This document shows positions 1-5,853 of a stretch of DNA of 10,197 nt, piece after piece. The stretch lies in assembly GCA_003486705.1 (NCBI GenBank), contig DNGE01000188.1:1-10197 (forward strand). The letters are read 5' to 3'. Position numbers and translations under genes: made by a program. The notes beneath the pieces are model-generated. The model saw nothing but the letters and a program-made list of their open reading frames with translations. It was not told the origin of the DNA and ran no database searches. Source of the stretch: Bacillota bacterium (GTDB lineage: Bacteria; Bacillota_I; Bacilli_A; MOL361; Turicibacteraceae). The stretch's first letter is position 1, and every line of letters begins with the position of its first letter.

Positions 1-30
1 AAAAACCGTCAGCACGCTGACGGTTTTTTT
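1..30. terminator. Bidirectional intrinsic terminator
   Basis: A perfect 7-bp stem (CCGTCAG at 6-12, CTGACGG at 17-23) with a 4-nt loop is flanked by five A on the left and seven T on the right, so it can end transcription on either strand. On the minus strand it lies 2 bases beyond the stop codon of the nucleoid-associated protein gene and is its obvious terminator. It may also serve a + strand gene to the left of the window, which cannot be seen. Confidence 0.9.
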
Positions 31-32
31 GT

Positions 33-1040
33 TTACTGTTTATTCGTAATATTCCCAACATTCTTGATCTCGATTGAGATGCGTCCGTTTGGTGTATTAA
101 TGATTTCTAAGTAGTCTTTGTTTTGGTAGTAGTCGAATGGGAAGCTGACTTCGATTCCAGTGTCGGTTTTGATTTTTTGCATTTTTGGGGTGCGGACTTT
201 GGCTCCGGTTGAGTTGACGATTGGTTTTTCAATGCCGTGGTTTTGAATTTCAACGGCGTAGTCTGTGGCGATGGCTTCGTGTTCTTTGAAGATTTCGCCC
301 CCGATAGCTTCGAAGTCGAGTTCGGCTCCTGTGTGGATAACTTCTGTAATGGCTTGGTGGAACATCGGAATCACTTCTAGTTCATCGAGGTTATGTTTTT
401 CCACAATTTTTTCCGTTGCACTGCGTGCTAAGTGAACGGCTTCTTTAATTGAGATATCAGTTGTCGTTCCAAGTAAATCTTCAGCAAATAGTGAAAGGTC
501 TTCGCCTTCGAATTTGACGCGATCTTCTAAAATGGTTAGATTTAAGTTGTCACGGTTGACCATGAAGAAGCGACCGCTGCGCCCTGTTGGCGCTGGTAAC
601 ATCGCCTCGTGCAATAATAAATTATTTTGAACCCCTTCATCCGTTTGTTTCACTTCATGAGTGAAAGCAGCCTTACACACAAGTTCTAATCCCACGATAT
701 ATTCAACGTTTAACATTTCGACTTCGCATAAGAAAAAGTCGCTTGCTGTAAATAGTTCGTATTGCGTTTTTAAATCATATAGGCGCCCCGCCAAATCGTA
801 CCCGACGTCAGCCAATGTCAAATCGCGCATTCTGTAATCTAAAAATAGTTGTTTTGTGGCACTGCCGTCATTAAATTTTGCAGGTTTTGCCGCGGCATTT
901 TTTAAGCATTTATCGATTAGTTTCTCAAGGTAAAGCGTTGTTCCTTCCACCTCGTCATTTAAAGGTAATTTGGTTGGGATGTAGATGCCCGCAACGTTGT
1001 CGAGTAAATATAAGTAGCTTTTTTTTACGATGACTGCCAT
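33..1040 (-). CDS. Nucleoid-associated protein, NdpA/YejK family
   Basis: The 335-residue product matches the NdpA family (37-kDa nucleoid-associated proteins, prototype E. coli YejK), both in full length and in recognisable blocks. These are the mid-protein segment beginning FFMVNRDNLNL followed by a VKFEGEDLSLFAEDLLG-like stretch, and the C-terminal segment with KTDTGIEVSFPFDYY and a terminal SIEIKNVGNI. The family is cytoplasmic and associates with DNA or the nucleoid; its exact role in Gram-positive bacteria is poorly defined. There is no signal peptide, membrane segment or catalytic motif. The ATG at 1038-1040 is preceded on the minus strand by AAGGGTGG (1050-1057) with 9-nt spacing, and an extended -10 box lies at 1077-1085. 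It is transcribed alone, divergently from the MarR gene, and ends at the terminator at 1-30. In some Gram-positives this family occurs in mobile or defence-rich regions, but nothing mobile is visible here. The family assignment is firm; the cellular function is inferred. Confidence 0.85.
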   Translation of the reverse strand: MAVIVKKSYLYLLDNVAGIYIPTKLPLNDEVEGTTLYLEKLIDKCLKNAAAKPAKFNDGSATKQLFLDYRMRDLTLADVGYDLAGRLYDLKTQYELFTASDFFLCEVEMLNVEYIVGLELVCKAAFTHEVKQTDEGVQNNLLLHEAMLPAPTGRSGRFFMVNRDNLNLTILEDRVKFEGEDLSLFAEDLLGTTTDISIKEAVHLARSATEKIVEKHNLDELEVIPMFHQAITEVIHTGAELDFEAIGGEIFKEHEAIATDYAVEIQNHGIEKPIVNSTGAKVRTPKMQKIKTDTGIEVSFPFDYYQNKDYLEIINTPNGRISIEIKNVGNITNKQ

Positions 1041-1049
1041 GTTTTAATT

Positions 1050-1085
1050 CCACCCTTATCATATTTTTTATAGTTCATTTTAACA
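1050..1085 (-). promoter_or_regulatory. Extended -10 promoter and RBS of the nucleoid-associated protein gene
   Basis: Read on the minus strand, TG-T-TAAAAT (1077-1085) is an extended -10 element with one mismatch to TATAAT. No good -35 hexamer is seen 16-18 bases upstream, which is tolerable for an extended -10 promoter. AAGGGTGG at 1050-1057 is the Shine-Dalgarno sequence, 9 nt from the ATG. Sequence match only. Confidence 0.5.
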
Positions 1086-1152
1086 TAAATATGCTGATTT
1101 GAGATAGTTTTTGAGTGGCAGGTTATGATAAAAATAGAATCTAAATAGAATG

Positions 1153-1199
1153 TATAAGCACTGTATTATAAGTCATAATTATAAACTTGGGTGCTTATA
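1153..1199. repeat. Interrupted inverted repeat, 9-bp arms
   Basis: TATAAGCAC at 1153-1161 and GTGCTTATA at 1191-1199 are perfect complements separated by 29 bases. Inside the spacer, AAGT (1170-1173) and ACTT (1185-1188) can extend the structure. No T-tract follows on either strand, so it does not look like a standard terminator. It could be a protein-binding site or a cruciform; its function is unknown. Confidence 0.5.
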
Positions 1200-1324
1200 A
1201 TTAACTATTTCTTTCTATAATCTATTAAATATCGACAATCATCATATAATAAGGGAGTAAATTTGAATGTTATGCGCTTTCTTTGTAACTTATAGGATGC
1301 GATCACATAGTATACCTTATAATA

Positions 1325-1368
1325 ATTAAACGACTAATGATTAAACAACTAATTATTAGTTGACTAAT
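1325..1368. promoter_or_regulatory. Probable MarR operator cluster
   Basis: Two 15-bp direct repeats, ATTAAACGACTAATG (1325-1339) and ATTAAACAACTAATT (1340-1354), differ at only two positions. The second runs into a perfect 17-bp palindrome, CAACTAATTATTAGTTG (1346-1362), and that overlaps another palindrome, ATTAGTTGACTAAT (1355-1368). The core unit ACTAAT (or its complement ATTAGT) therefore occurs four times in 44 bp. The last palindrome covers the -35 hexamer (1360-1365) of the MarR promoter. MarR-family dimers bind short AT-rich palindromes overlapping promoters, so autorepression by the adjacent gene product is the natural inference. Confidence 0.75.
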
Positions 1369-1388
1369 TAATGGTGTGGTTGTAAAAT
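1360..1388 (+). promoter_or_regulatory. Sigma-A-type promoter of the marR gene
   Basis: TTGACT (1360-1365) and TAAAAT (1383-1388) are separated by exactly 17 bases, with one mismatch to consensus in the -10 and one in the -35. Transcription would start near 1395, about 20 nt before the GTG start at 1416. The -35 box lies inside the palindromic operator cluster. Confidence 0.8.
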
Positions 1389-1403
1389 ACTCCTAGATGA
1401 AAT

Positions 1404-1411
1404 GAGGTGAG
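1404..1411 (+). promoter_or_regulatory. Shine-Dalgarno sequence that fixes the marR start at GTG 1416
   Basis: GAGGTGAG (1404-1411) matches the 16S anti-SD complement well and places GTG 1416 eight bases after GAGG. The upstream in-frame GTG at 1407 lies within this Shine-Dalgarno sequence and has no RBS of its own, so it is unlikely to be the start. Confidence 0.75.
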
Positions 1412-1415
1412 AATA

Positions 1416-1877
1416 GTGGAATTTAATAGTAGTAACGATATATCTAAATTATTCAACCAAGTTTTGAAATTACACTTCATCGTATTACAAAAAAAGTTAG
1501 ATGAGATTAATATGTATCCAGGGCAACCAAAGATTATTCATATGTTGTCGAAGCATACATCCATGACGCAAGTAGAGTTAGCTAAAATTATTGGAGTTAC
1601 ACCCGCGACGATTAATGTGACGCTCAAGCGAATGGAGCGTGAAGAGTTAGTTCAACGTAACCGAAGCGCTAGTGATAATCGGGTCACGCAGGTCGTCTTA
1701 ACGGAAAAAGGGAAAGAATTATCGAATGAAGTCGATAAACTTATGAGCGAGATTCAAGACATCACATTTGGTAATTTTACGGACGAGGAGTTTTTACACC
1801 TGAAACATGCCTTACAAAAACTTAAAGATAATCTCATTCAGGTTTGTCCGGATCATCACGACTGTTTCAAAGATTAA
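1416..1877 (+). CDS. MarR-family transcriptional regulator
   Basis: This is a 153-residue winged-helix protein of typical MarR length, using a GTG start chosen by its Shine-Dalgarno sequence. N-terminal helices (about 7-45) would form part of the dimer interface. The helix-turn-helix is at about 51-81, with recognition helix around TPATINVTLKRME. The wing (about 84-96) carries the family Asp-x-Arg pair (D87, R89), and LTEKG leads into the long C-terminal dimerisation helices. The last residues contain CPDHHDC (C144, H147, H148, C150). These are the only two cysteines in the protein, so a metal- or thiol-responsive role is possible but unproven. It lies 125 bases upstream of the ABC exporter genes on the same strand, with no terminator between, and downstream of a palindromic cluster covering its own -35 box. 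It is probably an autorepressor that also controls the exporter and responds to a transported compound. MarR identity is firm; the ligand is unknown. Confidence 0.9.
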   Translation: MEFNSSNDISKLFNQVLKLHFIVLQKKLDEINMYPGQPKIIHMLSKHTSMTQVELAKIIGVTPATINVTLKRMEREELVQRNRSASDNRVTQVVLTEKGKELSNEVDKLMSEIQDITFGNFTDEEFLHLKHALQKLKDNLIQVCPDHHDCFKD

Positions 1878-1905
1878 TGTCGAGATGTATTAAAACCTTA
1901 AACCG

Positions 1906-1934
1906 TTAGTTAAATACTTTTTAACCCAACTATT
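1906..1934. promoter_or_regulatory. Possible secondary MarR half-sites before the ABC genes
   Basis: TTAGTT (1906-1911) and CAACTATT (1927-1934) lie in inverted orientation. The second matches the operator half-site CAACTAAT at 7 of 8 bases. GTTAA and TTAAC (1909-1913, 1921-1925) form an inner inverted pair. The spacing differs from the strong site near 1346-1362, so binding is speculative. Confidence 0.25.
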
Positions 1935-1983
1935 TGAGGGAATGATGTTATTAAAAAAATAATAAAAACATATTTGTTTTTAT
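1934..1983 (+). promoter_or_regulatory. Candidate promoter with overlapping AT-rich palindrome upstream of the ABC genes
   Basis: TTGAGG (1934-1939) and AATAAT (1958-1963), 18 bases apart, make a passable sigma-A promoter. A perfect 9-bp inverted repeat (ATAAAAACA at 1962-1970, TGTTTTTAT at 1975-1983, 4-base loop) covers its -10 edge and start point and ends 5 bases before the Shine-Dalgarno sequence. It could be an operator or an mRNA hairpin influencing translation of the first ABC gene. The two A/T-rich arms make chance occurrence more likely than for a mixed sequence. Confidence 0.35.
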
Positions 1984-2002
1984 ATAGAAGGGAGAATTCA
2001 CC

Positions 2003-3724
2003 ATGTTACGATTATTCAAAGGATTAAAGCCGTATTGGTTAACGATTGTTGGAACACTATTACTCATTTTTGTGTTCACACTAACAGATTTAAACTTACC
2101 TAATTTAATGTCTGATATCGTTGATACAGGTATTGTTGAAGGAGACATTTCTTATATTTTACGAGTTGGAGGGCTTATGTTGCTCGTAGCACTTGTTGGG
2201 ACGGCGGCTTCTATATTAGCCAACTACCTAGGAGCAAAAGTGGCCATAGGATATAGCCGCGATTTACGTCAACAAGTCTTTGAAAAAGTAGAGTCATTTT
2301 CTTTAAACGAATTTAACTCAATTGGAACAGCTTCTTTAATTACGAGAACGACGAACGATATTACGCAAGTACAACAAGTCATTCTCATCATGCTACGTAT
2401 GATGGTACAAGCACCAATTATGATCGTTGGAGCACTCATCATGTCTTTTGAGAAAGATGTGGAATTAACAAAAATAATCATTTATATTATTCCAATCTTA
2501 TTTATCTCAATCTTTTTAATCGCTCGCTTTGCGATGCCAATGTTCCAACTTGTTCAAAAACGTATTGATAAGTTGAACTTAGTTGTGCGCGAAAACTTAA
2601 CTGGAACGCGCGTTATTCGCGTGTTTAATAAACAAAAGTTTGAAGAAGATCGATTTAATGAAGCCAATTTAGATTTAACTAAAATCGCGATGAAAGCGAA
2701 CCGTTTAATGGGGCTTTTAATGCCATTAATGATGGTATTATTAAATGTTTCGATTGTTATCGTGATGTGGTTTGGTGCACAACGTGTTGATCTTGGGGAA
2801 TTACAAGTTGGTAACTTAATGGCGATTATTCAATACATTGGTCAAATTATGTTCTCACTCATGATGTTATCTATGATGTTTGTTATGATTCCACGTGCAC
2901 AAGCGTCAGCTGTGCGTATTAATGAAGTGTTAAATATGCAACCGATTATTAATGATCCTAAAACATCAAAAACATCTGATTTACACGGTGTTGTTGAATT
3001 TAAAGATGTTTCATATGAATATGAAGGAGCAGAAAATCCTGCAATTTCAGGAATCTCATTTACAGCGAAACCGGGTGAAATTTTAGCGATTATTGGTGGA
3101 ACGGGTTCAGGTAAATCAACGATTGTTAATATGATTCCACGTTTTTATGACGCGGCGAAGGGACAAGTCTTAGTAAACGGTATCGACGTTCGTGACATGA
3201 GCCAAGAGGAATTACGTCAAAAAATTGGTTATGTTCCTCAAAAAGCTGTTTTATTTACGGGAACGATTCGTGATAATATTCAATACGGATTAGAGGGAGC
3301 AACTGATGAGCAGATTCAACATGCTTTAGACGTTGCACAAGCCGCTGATTTCGTATCGAAAAAGAAAGAGGGATTAGATTCAGAAATTGCTCAAGGTGGA
3401 ACGAATGTTTCAGGTGGTCAAAAACAACGTTTATCAATTGCACGTGCTATTGTTCGTAAACCTGAAATTTATATTTTTGATGATAGTTTCTCAGCACTTG
3501 ATTTTAAAACAGATGCTAAATTACGTGCAGCCTTAAAAGAAGAAACAAAAGAAGCAACAACAATTATCGTTGCACAACGCGTGAGCACAATCATGGATGC
3601 GGATCGTATTTTAGTTCTTAATGAAGGACATATTGTCGGAGATGGAACGCATGACGAATTAGTTCGCAATTGTGATATTTATAAAGAGATTGTTGATTCT
3701 CAACTTAAAGGAGAGGAGGAATAA
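2003..3724 (+). CDS. ABC exporter half-transporter, subunit A (degenerate NBD)
   Basis: This 573-residue protein fuses one transmembrane domain to one ATP-binding domain, the usual ABC exporter half-transporter size. Six membrane helices lie at about 12-33, 53-75, 133-150, 157-177, 235-257 and 273-297. The nucleotide-binding domain (about 330-565) shows Walker A GGTGSGKST (365-373, K371), Q-loop Q413, signature VSGGQ (469-473) and Walker B ending in D493. The residue after Walker B is Asp (D494) instead of the catalytic Glu, and the switch position is Gln (Q525, in VAQRVST) instead of His. This pairing is characteristic of the degenerate subunit of heterodimeric exporters such as TM287, BmrC and LmrC. 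The ATG follows AGGGAG (1989-1994) by 8 bases. It sits 2 bases before the subunit B gene, so the two are translationally coupled. It probably exports drugs or lipophilic compounds from the cytoplasmic membrane; the substrate cannot be read from sequence. Confidence 0.93.
   Translation: MLRLFKGLKPYWLTIVGTLLLIFVFTLTDLNLPNLMSDIVDTGIVEGDISYILRVGGLMLLVALVGTAASILANYLGAKVAIGYSRDLRQQVFEKVESFSLNEFNSIGTASLITRTTNDITQVQQVILIMLRMMVQAPIMIVGALIMSFEKDVELTKIIIYIIPILFISIFLIARFAMPMFQLVQKRIDKLNLVVRENLTGTRVIRVFNKQKFEEDRFNEANLDLTKIAMKANRLMGLLMPLMMVLLNVSIVIVMWFGAQRVDLGELQVGNLMAIIQYIGQIMFSLMMLSMMFVMIPRAQASAVRINEVLNMQPIINDPKTSKTSDLHGVVEFKDVSYEYEGAENPAISGISFTAKPGEILAIIGGTGSGKSTIVNMIPRFYDAAKGQVLVNGIDVRDMSQEELRQKIGYVPQKAVLFTGTIRDNIQYGLEGATDEQIQHALDVAQAADFVSKKKEGLDSEIAQGGTNVSGGQKQRLSIARAIVRKPEIYIFDDSFSALDFKTDAKLRAALKEETKEATTIIVAQRVSTIMDADRILVLNEGHIVGDGTHDELVRNCDIYKEIVDSQLKGEEE
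3714..3719 (+). promoter_or_regulatory. Perfect RBS of subunit B inside the end of subunit A
   Basis: AGGAGG at 3714-3719, preceded by another GGAG, lies within the last codons of the subunit A gene, 7 bases before the ATG at 3727. This favours coupled, near equimolar synthesis of the two partners. It also supports 3727 over the in-frame ATG at 3736. Confidence 0.85.
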
Positions 3725-3726
3725 TT

Positions 3727-5550
3727 ATGGGCCCAATGGGTGGTAAACCAGGTAAATTTGATAAACCAAAAGATTTTAAAGGAACAATTAAACGTTTAGG
3801 TCGTTATTTAAAACCATACACATGGCAAATTGTCATTGTTTTAATTGTTGCGATTGCAAGTACAGTATTTAGTATTGTTGGACCAAAAATTATGGGACGC
3901 ATTACAAATGAATTGTTTAGACCGCTTCAAGAAAAAATGTCAGGGGTGCAAAACGTTGCACCAGTTGATTTTGATTATATTTGGAAGATTGTTGTAACGT
4001 TAATTGTGTTGTATGTGTTAAGTGCAGCCTTCTCTTATATTCAACAATACATTATGGCCGGGGTTGCTCAACGTGCTGTGTATGACCTGCGCTCAGATGT
4101 CGATAAAAAGTTATCGAAATTACCATTAAAGTTTTATGATTCACACACACATGGTGATTTATTAAGTCGTTTTACAAATGATGTGGATACGATTAGTGGG
4201 ACGCTTCAACAAACAATTACACAGTCAATTACTTCAGTTATTACAGTTGTTGGGGTCTTATGGATGATGTTAACGATTAGTCCATTGCTGACATTAGTTT
4301 CAATGATCATTATTCCGCTATCTGGTGTTTTAATGGCCATCGTTATTAAAAAATCGCAAAAGTACTTTATTTCGCAACAAGCAACACTTGGTAAATTAAA
4401 TGGTCATATTGAAGAAATGTATACAGGTCACAATGTTGTTAAGGCATTTGGACATGAAGAAACAGCTATTGAAGAGTTCAGAGAGATTAATGAACAACTT
4501 TATGGTGTTGGATTTATGGCACAATTTTTATCAAGTTTAATCATGCCGATTATTAACTTTATCGGAAACTTAGGATATGTTGTTGTAGCAGTTGTCGGTG
4601 GTATTTTAGTCACAAAAGGACGTATTACAATTGGGGACGTTCAAGCGTTTATTCAATATAATCGTCAATTTTCACAACCGATTGCTCAAATTGCAAATAT
4701 CTCAAATATTATCCAACAAACAGTTGCAGCAGCTGAGCGTGTCTTTATTCTTTTAGATGAAGAAGAGTTATTACCAGAAACACAAAACCCGACTCATATT
4801 GATGAGCCACATGGTGTTGTTGAGTTCAAACACGTTAAATTTGGATATAAAGAAGATGTGACGTTAATCAATGACTTAAATCTAAAAGCTGAATCTGGGC
4901 AAATGGTTGCCATTGTTGGGCCAACAGGTGCTGGTAAAACAACACTCGTTAACTTATTACTTCGCTTCTACGAAATTAACGGTGGTGAGATTTTAGTTGA
5001 CGGTGTCAACATCACGGATATGACTCGCGCTGACTTACGTTCATACTTCGGAATGGTTCTTCAAGATACATGGTTATTTAACGGAACAATCCGCGATAAT
5101 ATCGCATACGGTAAAGCTAATGCAACAGAAGCAGAAGTTGTCGCAGCAGCAAAAGCCGCTCATGCCGATCACTTTATTCGCGTATTACCTGAAGGATATG
5201 ATACGATTTTAAATGAGGAAGTGTCGAATATTTCTCAAGGTCAAAAACAGTTATTAACGATTGCACGCGCAATTTTATCAGACCCAGCTGTTATGATTTT
5301 AGATGAAGCGACAAGTAGTGTTGATACACGTACAGAAGTTCAAATTCAAAAAGCGATGAAAAACTTAATGGTTGGACGTACAAGTTTCGTTATTGCACAC
5401 CGCTTATCGACGATTCGCGATGCAGATATCATCTTAGTTATGAAAGATGGAGATGTTATTGAAACTGGAAATCATGATGCTTTAATTGCTGCGGGTGGAT
5501 TCTACGCTGATCTTTATAATAGTCAGTTTAGTGAAGCACAAGAAGCGTAA
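3727..5550 (+). CDS. ABC exporter half-transporter, subunit B (catalytic NBD)
   Basis: This 607-residue half-transporter has a Gly/Lys/Pro-rich cytoplasmic N-terminal extension (about 1-30), typical of the longer partner in heterodimeric exporters. The first two membrane helices are at about 33-55 and 88-110, with the rest of a six-helix domain reaching about residue 330. The ATPase domain has Walker A GPTGAGKTT (398-406, K404), Q-loop Q446, Walker B ending in D526, catalytic E527 and switch H558 (IAHRLST). After Walker B it carries SSVDTRTE, a block seen in TM288/BmrD/LmrD-type subunits. Its signature motif is ISQGQ (502-506) rather than LSGGQ. In the A/B dimer, subunit A's Walker motifs would face this degenerate signature and form the inactive ATP site, while subunit B's complete Walker set faces VSGGQ of subunit A and forms the hydrolytic site. 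A strong terminator follows at 5560. Confidence 0.93.
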   Translation: MGPMGGKPGKFDKPKDFKGTIKRLGRYLKPYTWQIVIVLIVAIASTVFSIVGPKIMGRITNELFRPLQEKMSGVQNVAPVDFDYIWKIVVTLIVLYVLSAAFSYIQQYIMAGVAQRAVYDLRSDVDKKLSKLPLKFYDSHTHGDLLSRFTNDVDTISGTLQQTITQSITSVITVVGVLWMMLTISPLLTLVSMIIIPLSGVLMAIVIKKSQKYFISQQATLGKLNGHIEEMYTGHNVVKAFGHEETAIEEFREINEQLYGVGFMAQFLSSLIMPIINFIGNLGYVVVAVVGGILVTKGRITIGDVQAFIQYNRQFSQPIAQIANISNIIQQTVAAAERVFILLDEEELLPETQNPTHIDEPHGVVEFKHVKFGYKEDVTLINDLNLKAESGQMVAIVGPTGAGKTTLVNLLLRFYEINGGEILVDGVNITDMTRADLRSYFGMVLQDTWLFNGTIRDNIAYGKANATEAEVVAAAKAAHADHFIRVLPEGYDTILNEEVSNISQGQKQLLTIARAILSDPAVMILDEATSSVDTRTEVQIQKAMKNLMVGRTSFVIAHRLSTIRDADIILVMKDGDVIETGNHDALIAAGGFYADLYNSQFSEAQEA

Positions 5551-5559
5551 ATATATTTT

Positions 5560-5595
5560 GTGAGGTCAAGCTATCATGCTGACCTCACTTTTTTT
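5560..5595 (+). terminator. Intrinsic terminator of the marR-ABC operon
   Basis: A perfect 9-bp stem (GTGAGGTCA at 5560-5568, TGACCTCAC at 5580-5588) with an 11-base loop is followed by seven T (5589-5595). It lies 9 bases after the subunit B stop codon. Confidence 0.95.
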
Positions 5596-5629
5596 GTCTA
5601 AAGTCCATCCTTAAATGGATAAATCACGC

Positions 5630-5638
5630 TGTTATAAT
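5630..5638 (+). promoter_or_regulatory. Extended -10 promoter candidate, distal
   Basis: TG-T-TATAAT (5630-5638) is a perfect extended -10 element, but no TTGACA-like -35 lies at the right distance. It is placed just after the exporter terminator and would give the dipeptidase mRNA a leader of about 210 nt. Confidence 0.5.
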
Positions 5639-5748
5639 AGGGGAGTATTTTGGTGTTTTTTCTTTCTTTTTAACTAAATGAGTAGTAAAACGTCGAAGTA
5701 TGTCATAACTTGTAGGATGATAGTAGACCTAATTTTGGATAGGTAAGA

Positions 5749-5754
5749 TATAAT
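5749..5754 (+). promoter_or_regulatory. Proximal -10 box candidate for the dipeptidase gene
   Basis: A perfect TATAAT at 5749-5754 lies 99 bases before the start codon. The -35 region is poor (TAGACC at 5724-5729 with 19-base spacing). Two palindromes at 5766-5793 lie just downstream of the expected start point and could be a repressor site. Confidence 0.4.
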
Positions 5755-5765
5755 AGAAATAGATG

Positions 5766-5793
5766 TTCAAATTTTTGAAGTATAGATTCTATA
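5766..5793. repeat. Twin palindromes near the dipeptidase promoter
   Basis: TTCAAATTTTTGAA (5766-5779) and TATAGATTCTATA (5781-5793) are both perfect palindromes, set side by side with one base between. Each is a plausible dimeric-regulator site, but no known regulator motif is recognised and both are AT-rich. Confidence 0.4.
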
Positions 5794-5853
5794 TACAAAC
5801 AGAAATGTTACTCACTGATAGAGTAGTATTGATTGTAAAAGGAGAGATTCACT

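Larger units (their letters stand above)
1041..1415. other. Divergent intergenic region between the NdpA-family gene and marR
   Basis: This is a 375-base, very AT-rich region. From left to right it holds the minus-strand promoter and RBS (1050-1085), a 9-bp perfect inverted repeat with a 29-base spacer (1153-1199), several isolated TATAAT strings (1196-1201, 1216-1221, 1245-1250) without convincing -35 partners, a possible 20-codon ORF with a good Shine-Dalgarno sequence (1267-1329), and the operator and promoter of the MarR gene (1325-1388). No RNA gene or intrinsic terminator with a T-tract is evident. Confidence 0.7.
5596..5853. other. Intergenic region upstream of the dipeptidase gene
   Basis: Between the exporter terminator and the dipeptidase start there are two consensus -10 boxes (5633-5638 and 5749-5754), a pyrimidine-rich tract (5656-5671), two adjacent palindromes (5766-5779 and 5781-5793), and a weak hairpin TACTC/GAGTA (5809-5825). 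No gene is supported here. A 22-codon ORF at 5678-5746 lacks a ribosome binding site. Confidence 0.6.

Noticed and set aside
1286..1299. TAACTTATAGGATG resembles TAACTTGTAGGATG at 5706-5719 (13 of 14 bases), both in intergenic DNA and in the same frame of short ORFs.
   Set aside because: In 10 kb of AT-rich sequence several such near matches are expected by chance, and similarity does not extend beyond the motif.
5678..5746. 22-codon ORF upstream of the dipeptidase gene.
   Set aside because: No Shine-Dalgarno sequence in front of it (the upstream DNA is a pyrimidine tract); length is expected by chance.
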